Both the position numbers and the translations under genes were made by a program. 64,000 bases of DNA from Mesocentrotus franciscanus (Eukaryota > Echinodermata > Echinoidea > Camarodonta > Strongylocentrotidae): contig CP137669.1 of assembly GCA_037976565.1 (NCBI GenBank), positions 33,845,613 to 33,909,612 of the forward strand, given 5' to 3'. Below the pieces are notes generated by a model. That model saw only the letters and a program-made list of their open reading frames with translations, was not told where the DNA came from and ran no database searches. Positions within the stretch are counted from its first letter, which is position 1. Each line of letters opens with the position of its first letter. Positions 1 through 11,124 of this stretch are shown one piece after another.

Positions 1-56
1 AAATCAAACAAATAAGTTTTAGATCAAATAATATTAGAAAGACAACAAATCATTAC

Positions 57-312
57 CCGACTTTGTGCCAGTAATCGTTGACAGGCAAAGTCCTTGGGAT
101 GTCTCCAGCCGTGCATGAATACCACGAACCTTTTCTCTTTCATCCTCACTCCCTGTATCCTCAACACTCTCCCCAACCTCAATACTGCACGTCTGTAGAT
201 CTAGTTCAAAATCCTTTGGTGGATGGACAGGGGAAGAGAGTTGGAACTGGTAATGTCTTGAGTTGATGTCCGCATTAAGGCCTGGAAGAATGGTGGTATA
301 TTCAGGAGGGAG
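57..312 (-). CDS. PREPL: PREPL-like exon 9 (last in window)
   Basis: Acceptor ctgcactatag, donor gtaatg. It starts LPPEYTTILPGLN and contains YQFQLSSPVHPP, which normally sits at the propeller-to-hydrolase transition. Ends in phase 1; the remaining exons lie off the left edge. Confidence 0.8.
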
Positions 313-3300
313 CTATAGTGCAGGATAAAAGAAAGTGCATTAATGTGAAGTGAGAGGTGAAATAGTGTTGAGGCAAATTACCAGTTTTTTATGGAATTCA
401 TGGAATTTCTAGTGTTGATTTGTACATTATGGGTTTTTTTTTCAGTCCAATATTTTCAAAAGTTTGAAAATCGCAGTATCGAATATTAAAATAAGTAAGA
501 TTTACAAGTTCTTAATTTCATACTCCCCTCAAAATACAATTTAGAAAAATATGTAGCATTTTCAACTAAACAGCTCTTTGAAGAAACTACAAGAGAAACT
601 GCTCACAAAAACAATGTAGTGTCTCAAATTATACCCCATAACTTGCACAAGAAATACTCATAGCTAACATATCTATGAAAGGTTGAGCTATCAAGAGCTG
701 GGCTGTAGAGCTTTTTACTCGTTGCATACATGCCCTCAGTGGACCACGGTTGTGTAGATGGCTGGACTCAGAAAAGCGGAGAATCATTGCGTTTCTTTGT
801 CATCCTAGACATACATATCGTTTATGAGGAATGGTGCAGGGCCCTGTTTCATAAAACTTGTCATCAATAACAAATTATGATATCTGTAACAAGCTACTGA
901 AATAGTTGCATTTGATTGGCTGAGAGCAAATTTGCCATAGAATTCTAGCATTTATTATTGATAACAAGTTTTATAAAACAGGGCCCAGGAGTTATTTGTC
1001 CAGAGTCTGTATAATGGCGAAAAAATACTAAAGAGGACACCTATCTATCCCAACGTACCTCTATATGCAATGGCTCCATTTCTCTAGAATGCTGTACTAT
1101 GACAAGTTGTGGTATGTTGTCCACCAGTAAAGCCAGGACACAATGTGAGGCAAAGACATCCATGTCCTGTATCACATGACCGGGAGGTGGGCTGTAGAGC
1201 TCTTCCCATTGTACAGTATGACTACTCTGGATATCATCTGAAGGTTGGGCTTTAAGGAGCTGTATGCAAATTGGGCAAAAACAATTGAAATGAAGTATAC
1301 CAAAAGTTGTCAATAAGAAATTATATATTCCTGCTCCTGTATTTTCACATTACATTGCTTTATGAAATTTGCTTGGATTCTTCGCATTTTCCTTAGAACC
1401 TTGGGTGAGAATCTACTCCCAGCAGCTCCTTGAAGGTATCCGGAAATGATGTAGACCTTGCTATGATAAGATTTGTCTTAAGTAGATTTTAAAAGAGTAA
1501 AGTTGGACAGAAGCACAATTTGTTAAATGACTGTCAGTTATAAAAACAAACAAAAACGATATGTGATACAATTTATGTAATTTTTTAACAACTACAGAAC
1601 TTATACTGCTAAAATTGTTATGAGTAAAAATTCAACAGAAGTAGTCTATTGCAACTCTCAGAAGTCAACTACAGAGGGTAACAAGGTCAGCACTCTATGA
1701 AAATCCGACAAAAAAATTGCATTCCCATTCAAGGCATTCTCCATTATCTAGTGATATATTTGGACATAAAGCAGACTGTACAATCCTGGGGGTGTTTCAC
1801 AAAGACTAAGATCGACTTTAAGTTGGACTTAACTATGGCAGGCCATTCATGCCACTGGTTGCTCTCACCATTGGTCTCTCAATTATGATCTTTAGATATT
1901 TTTTCCTTCAATAATGAACTATCAAAAAAGGTATATTCTGTAGATTTGTGACCACAATTTGTACGTCCCTTGAGAAAACAATGTCAGGAATGGTTAGAGG
2001 AACTAGTGGCATGAATGGCTTGCCATAATTAAGTCCAACTTAAAGTCGATCTTAGTCTTTGTGAAACACCCCCCTGGACTTTTTTTATTGTCAACTTCCA
2101 AGATTTTTCTACATTATATCAAACTCCTCTTGCAGTACACATCCACTCACAAGACTGGAAATGGAAAATTTTGATAGAAAAATTTCACTTGCCTTCAGTT
2201 CAGATGAATCCCCAGCATTGGACAAAGCAAAGAGGGTCTGTCCACAGTTATCTAGGTAACATTCTACACCATCTTGTCTCGGCCAGACCAACGTGGGCTG
2301 TGTTTCTGATGAGCTTCTGAGGCAGTCAATCAACCATAGCTCAGAGAACGTTCGAGAGTTGCTGTTGATGACGACGTATCGTCTGTCTTTGGTGTGTGAC
2401 AGATCTACAAAGAATCTAGAAATGAGATAAATTAAATGTTGATGATCAGATACTGTCTGAATGAGCAATATCAACTATTGGCATCAATGGATAATTAGAG
2501 ATATTCTACAATTCATTAAAGACATGCCATCACTGACTGCCTGAGAAAACCTTCGAAAAAAATAATCATATTCAATATTGACAAAAATGAATGATTAGAG
2601 ATATTCTATAATTCATAACAAAGCCTATTCTACCTAGTATTTGTCTTACACAACCTCTAATATTTGATTTTCAAGTAATTTTGCAATTATATAGACCAAT
2701 CCCTTGACAGTCTAATATATTTATTATTTATCATGCATTTTCTGATTTATCTATATTGTGCGCTGAAGCTTGTCAGCTCTGTAGCAGTTGCATGAAGTTG
2801 ACACAAGTATTTATTGTGAAATCACCAGGATTTCTCTTACTTATACGGGAGGTGCTAAACTAAAGTTTTGCTTGCTGGTGATCTTTCACAAGACTTTGAA
2901 GGTAACGTGAGGTTAATAATAATACTATGACTTATGAAATTCATCTGTTTATATATCAGAGTCTTCCAAGTTCTTCCCTTTCCATTGTGAATTTTTTTCG
3001 CAATATCAGTACCATGGGCTTGGGAATAACATTAAGATTAATAGAGGAGGATTCTGTATGCTTTCTGGATTACCTTTCATCCATTTCCTCAAACACAAGT
3101 TCATCTCTCTGATGTGAGGTGCCGATCTGATGTCTCCACACTTCCCTGGCTTGGAGGTTGAATGGCTTTGTATACAGCACTGATTCCTCACCAAGAAACT
3201 CTACGATACAGATGAGAAGAATGGATGAGAGAACCTTTTATTGTGTTTGGAATGAGAAGCCCAGTATTCTTATGACTTTTATGAGAGAAAGGGGGAAAAA

Positions 3301-3348
3301 GGTATATACAAGATGAGATGAAAAAAATTTAAACAAATATATAACAAA

Positions 3349-3381
<33 letters not shown>

Positions 3382-6300
3382 CAAAAATCAAAAATCAAAA
3401 ATAACTATTAAAAAAAAGAATGGAAGAGAGAAAGAAGCATGAAGAGGGGGAGGCGATGAGTGTGAGGTTTGTAGATAGAGAGAAGTACAGAAAGAGAAGG
3501 AGTAATTAAAAGAATTATGTTTGGTGCCAGAAGGGCATTAACTCTGTGTTTGAGTATTTGAGTTAACACTCTTCTGGTTCCAAACCGATGGAATGATGAA
3601 AGTTATAGAATATATCAGATCAGAGAATTGCAAATGGAAGGAAGAAAAAGGGCCCCCAAAAAAAAAAATGAAAATAGACAATTCAAAGAATAAAAACGGA
3701 ATTGGAATACTAGTAGATGAATGGTCCACTGCAAATGTATCCAACTTGTATACCTTTACCACAATTATAGCTCTTCACAACCTTAAAGCTTGCCAGAGCC
3801 TTGTCCATCATATCTACAAACTATTTATGCAACTTGCATTCTGAAAACTGTCAGCTCGCGATGCAGCTGTTCATCACAAGATGAACTTGAGGAAAACTCT
3901 CCCTCTTCCCCCTTCCCCTCCTTCCAATTTTCCCTTATTACCAATAAGTCTACATATGTGAATTGAAATCATTCATTTTTCTTGAAATGGAATAGCAAAT
4001 ACAAAACATTGAACTGCAAGAGCTTACCCATATTGGAAATATCTTGGATGCATTCCACCAGGCGACATTGACCGCCACTCTCCATCTTGATGATATGCCC
4101 ATCATATGCATCTGGACTACCTTCGACTACTGCCCCTAGGTACTGTTGGCATGCCGATATCTTGAAACCAGTGATGATGACCTGATTGTAACCAAATAAC
4201 TCCATGAGATGATTTGAATCCAAAAGAACTTGGTCTTCACCTACACAAGAGAAAAGAAGAGGTATTCGAATCAAAATAAAGAAAAAAATGGAATGTGATA
4301 GGTTAGAAAAAGGAGTAATCAATGAAAAAACAAAACAACAAAAACAGGAAAGGCAGGTTCAATACCCAAACATGAAATGATAAATACTTAGTACGAAACA
4401 TTACTTGGGTCATAAATTAAAATAAGAAAGGATTAAGATTTAAAATACTATTTGAAAATATCTGTTACAATAAGATGGATGCCCTGTTTCAAGCACTGCC
4501 CACCATGTCTAGCCCTTCCCCCAAAATTGATGTGATCAATACTTTTAGGACAACAATGTTGGATGTACCTGTCCTGGTGTTCCTTCGACAGAAAATACTA
4601 GAACCACTTTCTGAGATGTCAGGATAGTATGCATAGTCCCCTATGACCTTTAAAGAAATTCAAGAGAATGTGAAGAACAAAATATGATTACTTAGTTAGT
4701 TACAAAATTATGCAAATGCAGCAATCACCATTTATGGGGCCCTAGTGCTTTTTTTTTTGGGGGAGCTCATGAAATATTAGGTAGATAAAATGCAAGAGAC
4801 CAAGGTGATAAAAATGATGGGCAATGTTGGAGCGTTGGTATCAACTTTTTTGAAATTTCCTCTATCCCTTACCTTTTCTCAAATTCTCTGAAATTATTAT
4901 ATTTTCCTAATCAATCAATGGGGGGCACCTGCATCTGTACATTTACAACAATAATCAGCAAGAACTATATGTAAGTGTTTTATAATTCATAGATCAATTA
5001 CTACAGTCACAATATGTGGCTAATATTAATACAAATCCCACCGCTGCCACCAGTAAACAGGTAGAATGATTTGGATAACACCATCCAAGCATAGTAGCAT
5101 ACACATTTAATGTTGTATTGACTTACATCTAATCCACCATCGGCCAAACTCTCTCTCCCTATATACAGCACATGTATTTATATTTGAGTCACTATTGTGT
5201 TCAGATAAGGTTATGTCATTCATTATTCAGATCAAGGAAATGAAGCCTGGTAGTACTTTAGCTAATTTATTAATCATTCATCATTCCATCATATCATTAA
5301 TATAAGTTGAGACTATTTTAGACTATTGAGGAATTAAAAATTCAACACAAATCATGCCTACTTTTAGATTAGTTTCAGAACCACAATCACTTTCTTCACA
5401 TTGGATAATCTCTGCTCTCAACTTTTCTTGCATAGCTTCCAAATGATTGAAGTACTGTTCCGAAAAGCTATGGAGGGAAGAGGGAAAAATGTCATCATTA
5501 TTTACCAAAAATATCAGTCTTACATGGTGTTGAAGTAGCTATTGAATAATGCAACTGAATGGAAAAGGTTGTTTTTACCACATAAGATTGAATACATAAA
5601 AATCCCTGAAATAAAAGTAATTTAAATAGAATATTTATATACATTCATATTCATCAGAATTTTTTTGTAGAATAGAGAGAAATTGTACAAATTTTGGTTA
5701 ATGTACATGATTGAATATTGTCTGCCCATTCCTTGTCTCTTTTTCCCCTTTCACTCTCGCCCTTTTCTACAACTATATCTATAATACCATCTATACAAAA
5801 TAACAAAACAAAATAATACAAAAATATTTAAATACTTACTTGTTTTCTGCTTTTATGTATTGTAGTAATTCCTGCAAAGAAATTGACAAAGCAAATCTAG
5901 AATTGTTTTAGAAAACCACATTTACAAGCTACAGGAATATAGCTCCATCATATTATATTCAGCCTCAAAATCTTCTTTTCATTTGAACTTCTCTTTTCAA
6001 CAGCTAACCCTATCTCTTATAGCCCCAAAATATCCCCCCCCCCTAAATACAGACAGCACACCATCTTTGCCCCCCCCCACCCCATATCTATTTTTATGCT
6101 AATAATCTTCCCAAATTCTCTTTCAAACACAACACAACACAACACAACACCAGTCTGCCATAAAACAAAAACAGAATTTAGACTTTCCCTCACGGTTCTC
6201 TATTAAAATCCTATTAATCATTTTTCTTTCCAATATCATCAATATCATCAGCCCCTATTCCTAACCACCCACAAGTTTGTTCATGCTTTCTTGGCTCCTC

Positions 6301-6907
6301 TTTCCGTAATGGCTCCAACTGAAGGTGATAAAATAAGCCTATTCCTGAAAGACCTTTAAACCCATTGCCTACTGGAGCCGGGCGTTCCCTGTATTAAGCC
6401 TATGGGGATTGGAGAATTCATTATTGAATGGGTTCAAATGTAGGCTACCTCTGAGAAACCTTGCTGCATCCAATCATACTCATCTTCCCAGTGGCATCCA
6501 TGGACAGTCTTCATGGTGGGTTTTTTGGCAGCAGCAGGCATCCTTGACGATGAATCAGTCGTAAAGTTTGAGGACCTTGTGGCGCTGTAAATATCAGTCC
6601 TTATTTTATTAACAAATTGCAAGTGTGTTGTGTTTCCTCTCCAAAGCCATCCATTGAATTGATATGCTCTCAGTCTTGCAGTCAGGCTTGTTGAACTTAT
6701 GAATTGGGATGAATTTGCTTCAGGACGATGATGCCTCTCTTGGAGATGGTGATGTCTTCTGCCTGGATGGCAAATATAATTTGAGGAGTCAGAGTTGTTA
6801 CTGGCAGCATCCGATGTCGTGTGAAAGACTTTGCTGATGGCGATCCACATCGATCTATTCCTGTTGACTCTCAGCAGAGGGTGGAATATCACTTTCCATA
6901 ATTCCAT
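57..6907 (-). CDS. PREPL: PREPL-like prolyl oligopeptidase family protein (N-terminal ~565 residues; multi-exon, partial)
   Basis: Nine exons on the minus strand join with consistent phases: 6907-6449, 5871-5840, 5467-5362, 4647-4569, 4240-4028, 3200-3074, 2415-2193, 1259-1059 and 312-57. The gene continues beyond the left edge. They encode about 565 residues: a variable, basic, His/Ser-rich N terminus (1-130), then the start of the S9 peptidase fold (HGCHWEDEYDWM at 136-147), a helical stretch (FNHLEAMQEKLRAEI) and beta-propeller repeats such as GDYAYYPDIS, YLGAVVEGSPDAYDG and DRRYVVINSNS. The segment LPPEYTTILPGLN leads toward the hydrolase domain, so the Ser/Asp/His triad lies outside the window. 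Family knowledge: S9A/oligopeptidase-B-like hydrolases cap the catalytic domain with a propeller; vertebrate PREPL acts as an esterase/thioesterase with cytosolic and mitochondrial forms. The basic N terminus could be a mitochondrial presequence (inference). An oligopeptidase B paralogue is the alternative. Confidence 0.82.
839..986. repeat. Fold-back MITE-like element (gggccctgtttcat family)
   Basis: Terminal inverted repeats of about 33 bp: gggccctgtttcataaaac at the left and its near-complement gttttataaaacagggccc at the right, around an AT-rich core. It lies in a PREPL intron. No coding capacity, so it is a non-autonomous element. Confidence 0.75.
1059..1259 (-). CDS. PREPL: PREPL-like exon 8
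   Basis: Acceptor tttgcatacag, donor gtacgt. It codes 67 residues in phase 0 at both ends, including DMDVFASHCVLALLV, a propeller strand seen in PREPL-type proteins. Confidence 0.83.
1788..2074. repeat. Fold-back element with ~65-bp inverted arms
   Basis: The left arm starts gggggtgtttcacaaagact and runs to ccattcatgcc (1788-1854). The right arm is its inverse from about 2010 to 2074, ending gtgaaacaccccc. A single arm of the same family lies at 27726-27793. It lies in a PREPL intron. Confidence 0.75.
2193..2415 (-). CDS. PREPL: PREPL-like exon 7, ends at a GC donor
   Basis: Acceptor catttctag. It codes FFVDLSHTKDRRYVVINSNS through DSSELK. The phase-0 end falls at AAG before gcaagt (2192-2187), a consensus GC donor. 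The nearby GT would put the next exon out of frame and into a stop, so the GC site is preferred. Confidence 0.8.
3074..3200 (-). CDS. PREPL: PREPL-like exon 6
   Basis: Acceptor ctgtatcgtag, donor gtaatc. It codes FLGEESVLYTKPFNLQAREV followed by a QRDELVFEE segment typical of these propellers. Ends in phase 2. Confidence 0.83.
3520..3584. repeat. Dispersed ~65-nt hairpin, copy A
   Basis: The arms tttggtgccagaagggcatt and, inverted, aacactcttctggttccaaa pair with a few mismatches, several of them G-U compatible, around a short loop. Related hairpins recur at 20715, 27641, 32846, 40127 and 51161. Confidence 0.6.
4028..4240 (-). CDS. PREPL: PREPL-like exon 5
   Basis: Acceptor ctcttgtgtag, donor gtaagc. 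It codes propeller blades including YLGAVVEGSPDAYDGHI; phase 1 in and phase 1 out. Confidence 0.85.
4569..4647 (-). CDS. PREPL: PREPL-like exon 4
   Basis: Acceptor ttctttaaag, donor gtacat. It codes VIGDYAYYPDISESGSSIFC and onward; 79 nt, ends in phase 1. This is the first propeller blade typical of the family. Confidence 0.83.
5362..5467 (-). CDS. PREPL: PREPL-like exon 3 (coding)
   Basis: Acceptor ccctccatag, donor gtaggc. It codes FSEQYFNHLEAMQEKLRAEI and further residues to NLK, and ends in phase 0. Confidence 0.83.
5840..5871 (-). CDS. PREPL: PREPL-like 32-nt microexon
   Basis: Flanked by tctttgcag and gtaagt. It codes ELLQYIKAEN and enters in phase 0, leaving phase 2 that is completed by the C at 5467. 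The peptide matches the conserved helix after the W-M motif of S9A/S9B-type peptidases. Confidence 0.82.
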
Positions 6908-6933
6908 TTCTCACCATACATGAGATGATAGTT
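6449..6933 (-). CDS. PREPL: PREPL-like exon with start codon and 26 nt of 5' UTR
   Basis: The acceptor is tttttgcag and the exon starts at 6933. The first in-frame ATG is at 6907, and a TGA two codons upstream fixes this start. It codes 153 residues and ends in phase 0 at GAG before gtagcc (6448-6443). Because an acceptor precedes the UTR, at least one noncoding exon must lie further right, possibly beyond the retrotransposon. Confidence 0.8.
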
Positions 6934-7031
6934 CTGCAAAAAGAAATAATGGAGATACACTACAATAATGGAGATGCACTACAATTAATAAATCATTATG
7001 ATATGCATGAAAAAATATAGACTAGTCTATG
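6934..7031. other. 98-bp spacer between PREPL start exon and the retrotransposon
   Basis: It contains the acceptor of the first coding PREPL exon and a short imperfect tandem (aataatggagatacactac and aataatggagatgcactac). Its last four bases, TATG, are the target-site duplication of the element to the right. Confidence 0.6.
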
Positions 7032-9125
7032 TGTAGCCCGCCTCGACCCTTAAATGAAGAGAAAAGACAGACCATGTGTTATTTCTTGGTGAAAGTAACA
7101 GTAGAATTCTTTTATTTAGACAAATAATCAAACACATGAGTGTATATACAAAATAATAATATAAATATGTTGAGCTTAAACATATACATGTAATCATGTA
7201 TCAAGATACTGTAACCCTGAGGTTATTCAGTCTCATATAATAAACTTTACTCGGATAGCACAATGTAATAATAACTTCCTATTTAACTAACATCTACATA
7301 TTTTAAGAACAGTTTCATTATCAAATCGAATAAACGCTAAACTAGTAACATACAGATAATGATATTGGTGATTCGTAATACCCTCTAGCTCTATATTATA
7401 AAGGTAATAATATGACCTTCCTAGTACGGTTGTACCTAGACAATCTCATTAAAATGCCTATCTATTATCCTCTCAGATTTATAGAAATATAATATAACCA
7501 TAGACTTATGTTGTATTCTACCAGCACACAGCACATACATATTCTTAGGTGTACTATCGTTTAAGAAAACGAACTTATATAGCAATCAATACTGCATGAT
7601 AAAAGGTTTAGATAATTTGCCAAGTGTAAACAACTCCCACTAGTGCACCCCTATGGTTGAGTTCACACTAGTCCTAACTTCAATTATCTCTTGCCTTAAC
7701 ATCTGTATGATTCACCTATTAATGCACTATTATTATGCTATAGACTACCCATGACATGACATAGAAACAGAAAAGAATAATCATTAACTATATAACAAGA
7801 ATTATAGACTAAATAATATTGATTGCCTTAAAGAACTTTGTTAAATTCCACTTATGCAATATACAGCAGTTCATGTTTTAAGCAAATCAATATCCTAAAC
7901 ATCAATCTTCAAATCTGAATACAATTATGGGATGATTATGAGCAGATTTATTCTATTGAAAACTACCAAATATATTCAGACAATTCTTATGCCAGGCAAA
8001 ATGCAAACTCTTCAGCATTTCCAACTTCCAATCTGAGCTCTAATGCAAACATGCCTCTTATCACTAATCTAATCCCCCTGTCCTAGCCCAATGGAGAGTG
8101 TAATAACTCTTCAACACACACTGAACAAGAATACTGGGGAAGGATGGAGAAGGGAGAGAGAGAGAGAGAGAGAGAGCACATGTTCCCCTATACCACGAGG
8201 GAGGATTGACCTCTGTACAGAGTGACCCAAGAGAGATAGAGATAGATGGGAGAGGGGGAGAGATCTACCATGCTGCACACAGTGCAAGTGTTATGCTATG
8301 TTATTCCAGCACTGAGTACCCACACTTGATCATACACAGTATCATAATGGCACTGTTGCATGGTATATACACTATTCACCTAATTTGTTATTTAGAGTAG
8401 GTTCTGAAAGATAGATTGTAAATCTGGTAACTAACTATACCATTGATATATTAGATTTACCTTTTCTTTATTAACCTAGCTAGACTACTTTTGTTCTATT
8501 TACATGCTCCAATAATAAATGGAGGATAAACTTTCATATGCATGTTTACATGCAGTTCTGTACTTCATTCTAGAGAACCTTACAGACATAATATTCAAAG
8601 TTTATAGTTTGACATAATATTCTAAGTTAATAGTTTGACATAATATTCTAAGCATCAGAAAGTTCAAACCACAATGGAACTACATAATGTTCAATTGATA
8701 ATACTTTTACAATGTATACTTCTTTTCTGACATAGAAATCAAAGTCAACCACCATCACTCTCAACGATTATTAATGCTTTTTAAGAACTTATTCCGCATC
8801 ATATATTCACACACATAATCAATAACTTTTTACTGGCATTAGTTGATATTCAACATCCAATCACAATCAACAATTTAATGATTATAATAACATGAAAGTT
8901 GAACCAAGCTTACCTTAAATGAAGAGAAAAGACAGACCATGTGTTATTTCTTGGTGAAAGTAACAGTAGAATGCTGTTCTCACAAAGTGGGGTCAAGCTC
9001 CTGCAGTAACTGGACTCTTCGATTATGTTACAGGGGTAACCATTCTCCTTTCCAGTACAGGGACTGCCAGGTGTGCTAATTAAAGGCCTGTATGTACCTT
9101 TGAGTACTTTGTGGGCCTGCCCACA
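7032..9125 (-). repeat. 3' LTR (2094 bp)
   Basis: Bounded by TG...CA. On the minus strand it starts TGTGGGCAGGCCC and ends GGGCGGGCTACA. It carries an AATAAA at 7116-7111, about 80 bp before its end, a plausible poly(A) signal for the element. It differs from the other LTR by about 17 substitutions and small indels (for example 8 bp extra near 7424). A 60-bp segment occurs twice inside it (7048-7107 and 8913-8972). Confidence 0.92.
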
Positions 9126-9727
9126 CTCTCCCGAAAAGTAAGCTGGTCGGTTCAAATTCATGCTACCTTATCATCAACTTAATTACATTGTACAATTATA
9201 CAACAGTTCAACACAAATAAATATGTAGTCAAATGAACGCTTGTACACCTAGAGTAGTCATCTGGTATCAAAAGAATGAGAGAACTCATTTCTGTGGCAG
9301 AGTCAAAAGGAAAAAAATTCACTTCCTCATGGAACTATTCCATTTCAGAGGTCTGGAAGAAGAAAAGTGGCCATCCTTTCTTATCCGAGCAACTTTTACA
9401 GTTGTTACTAGTGATAATTTCCGTCGCAGTATCTGCATATTCTCCGCAATTACCCTTTAAGTCACCCATGCTAACCTAACATTTCCTTTTAGCAGGGCTC
9501 CTTACTATCAGTACGATCCAAACACAAAAGATAACCAGAGGACTCTCTAGGACATACAAAATGTTCAAAAGGTTCTTCTAACCATGCGATAACTGGAGAT
9601 CTAAAAAACATAAAAATAACTTAACAGTCTCTTTCCAGGATGTCATATTCATGATTTCGGTGTCCAAGCTTCACATATGGTCCTATGTTCACTGTTCGTA
9701 TAGTTCAAATGTTCAATGTTCGTATTG
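9126..9727 (-). other. 3' untranslated internal region with polypurine tract
   Basis: The 600 bp between the Pro-rich frame and the 3' LTR. On the minus strand the last bases before the LTR are cgggagag (9133-9126), a modest purine tract in the position expected for plus-strand priming. Nothing else is recognised. Confidence 0.55.
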
Positions 9728-10315
9728 TCAAATGTTCAAATTAGTTCTCTGACCGAATGTTGGCTGTAGGGCAGAGGTCCTTGTCATCCATGGCTGCCTT
9801 TGCTGAAATTGTTCCGCGTCCCACGCAGGCCTGGAGATAAACGAAGGCATTCCATGGGGTGCACAAACCTGCTGCTGTCCTCTTGGTAGGCCAGCATCCC
9901 ATGACCAGGGGTCTGCTTGATGCATCATCCTCTGGTGTGTTTCTGGATGCGGGTAGTACAGACCTGGTTGTCCGTTCATCCTCGGGAGCTCAGCTTGCAC
10001 CATGTTGACGTTGGGGTCCCGTCGCCATTGCTGGGGCTCACCCAGCTGAGTGTAGGTCAGAACCGGCGGAGGCTGTCTCATGCGTGGTGGGTTCCGGCGA
10101 TTCTGCTGTGGAGGGCTACAGTCTTCTGGGTTGTAAAGGTCAGAATCCTGTGAAGAAAAGAAATTGGGAGGTGGTGGTGGTGGGACAGGTGGCATTGGGA
10201 CAGGTGGAATTGGGGCAGGGGGAGAGGGAGGTATATTAGCAGGACGAGGTGAGGGTGCTTGAGGTATGCCTTGCTGATTATCACCTGCAATCCTGCTGTC
10301 TGGTGTTGGCTGCAA
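9728..10315 (-). CDS. Proline-rich C-terminal tail of the retrotransposon pol
   Basis: An open frame of 195 codons, rich in Pro, Gln and Arg (a run of proline residues in its first 50), overlapping the integrase frame in another phase. The other frame becomes low-complexity Leu/His in the overlap, so this frame probably carries the original continuation after a break near 10320. No domain is recognised; it is not an obvious envelope (no signal peptide or membrane segment). It could be a pol tail or a separate accessory protein. Confidence 0.5.
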   Translation of the reverse strand: MQPTPDSRIAGDNQQGIPQAPSPRPANIPPSPPAPIPPVPMPPVPPPPPPNFFSSQDSDLYNPEDCSPPQQNRRNPPRMRQPPPVLTYTQLGEPQQWRRDPNVNMVQAELPRMNGQPGLYYPHPETHQRMMHQADPWSWDAGLPRGQQQVCAPHGMPSFISRPAWDAEQFQQRQPWMTRTSALQPTFGQRTNLNI

Positions 10316-11124
10316 TGGATACCTTGGCTCAAGTCGAGATGAAGGTTGGGGCGGGGTGGCGAAGCTGGTGGTGATGCAATGTGTGGATGAACAGGAATAA
10401 GGGTGACTTCTTCATCATCCGAGTCATCACTCTCGTCTCTCATCTTGGCTGGGGAGGACTGTGGTGGTGCCCGTGATATTCGTCTCTGCCCATCTCCGCT
10501 TGGCTGATCCTGTTTAACTCGCAATCCCAAGTAATCACAGGGCAACAATAAATTGCGATGGAGCACTCTAACTCTACCTTGACCGTTCTCAGGACAGACT
10601 TCATACACAGGGATATCCGGAGAGAGGCGTTTCACGATATGAACTTGCTTCTCCCAGTATGACCGCAGTTTTGAGGGCCCTTGTTGTGGTACCATATTTC
10701 TCACCAGTACCCTATCACCTTGTTCTAAGGGGAGTGGATGTAGTCCCTTGTCGCGGGTTTTCTTTGTAGCGTCTGCCTTTGCCTGCGATGTCTGCTTTGC
10801 CATGTCATAGGCTTCCCTCATGGCTGTTTTCCATCTCTGAGCATATGTCTTTTGGTCGCCAGTCGTGGAGTGTTCTTCATTCAGTCCGAATGCTAAGTCA
10901 ATTGGTAGCCTCGGTGTACGACCAAACATCAGGAAGGCTGGGGCATAGCCAGTAGCCTCATTCCGCGTCGAATTGTAGGCATGGACTACTTTAAGTAGGT
11001 GCTCCTTCCAGTTTGACTTTTGTTCAGTGGTAAGCGTCCTCAACATCGAAAGGAGTGTCCTGTTGAATCGTTCGGCTTTTCCATTCCCTTGGGGGTGATA
11101 GGGAGTTGTCCTTGAATTCTGCAC
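10078..11124 (-). CDS. Retrotransposon integrase, C-terminal half (pol fragment)
   Basis: It carries the third catalytic acidic residue of the integrase core in [16 protein letters not shown] (Glu at residue 18), followed by the conserved helix region [25 protein letters not shown]-like beta module follows (GDRVLVRN ... HRNLLLP), then an acidic stretch ([10 protein letters not shown]). The second catalytic Asp (DQGGEFEN) lies just upstream in this same frame, before the listed start. The listed ATG is therefore not a true start: this is a continuation of the 11040-12986 frame after a frameshift near 11190. Confidence 0.85.
   Translation of the reverse strand: MQNSRTTPYHPQGNGKAERFNRTLLSMLRTLTTEQKSNWKEHLLKVVHAYNSTRNEATGYAPAFLMFGRTPRLPIDLAFGLNEEHSTTGDQKTYAQRWKTAMREAYDMAKQTSQAKADATKKTRDKGLHPLPLEQGDRVLVRNMVPQQGPSKLRSYWEKQVHIVKRLSPDIPVYEVCPENGQGRVRVLHRNLLLPCDYLGLRVKQDQPSGDGQRRISRAPPQSSPAKMRDESDDSDDEEVTLIPVHPHIASPPASPPRPNLHLDLSQGIHCSQHQTAGLQVIISKAYLKHPHLVLLIYLPLPLPQFHLSQCHLSHHHHLPISFLHRILTFTTQKTVALHSRIAGTHHA

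Noticed and set aside
8206..8400. A 64-codon open frame conserved in both LTRs (8206-8400 and 17022-17216)
   Set aside because: Identity follows from the LTRs being near-identical copies; no domain, and it is on the strand opposite to the element's genes.
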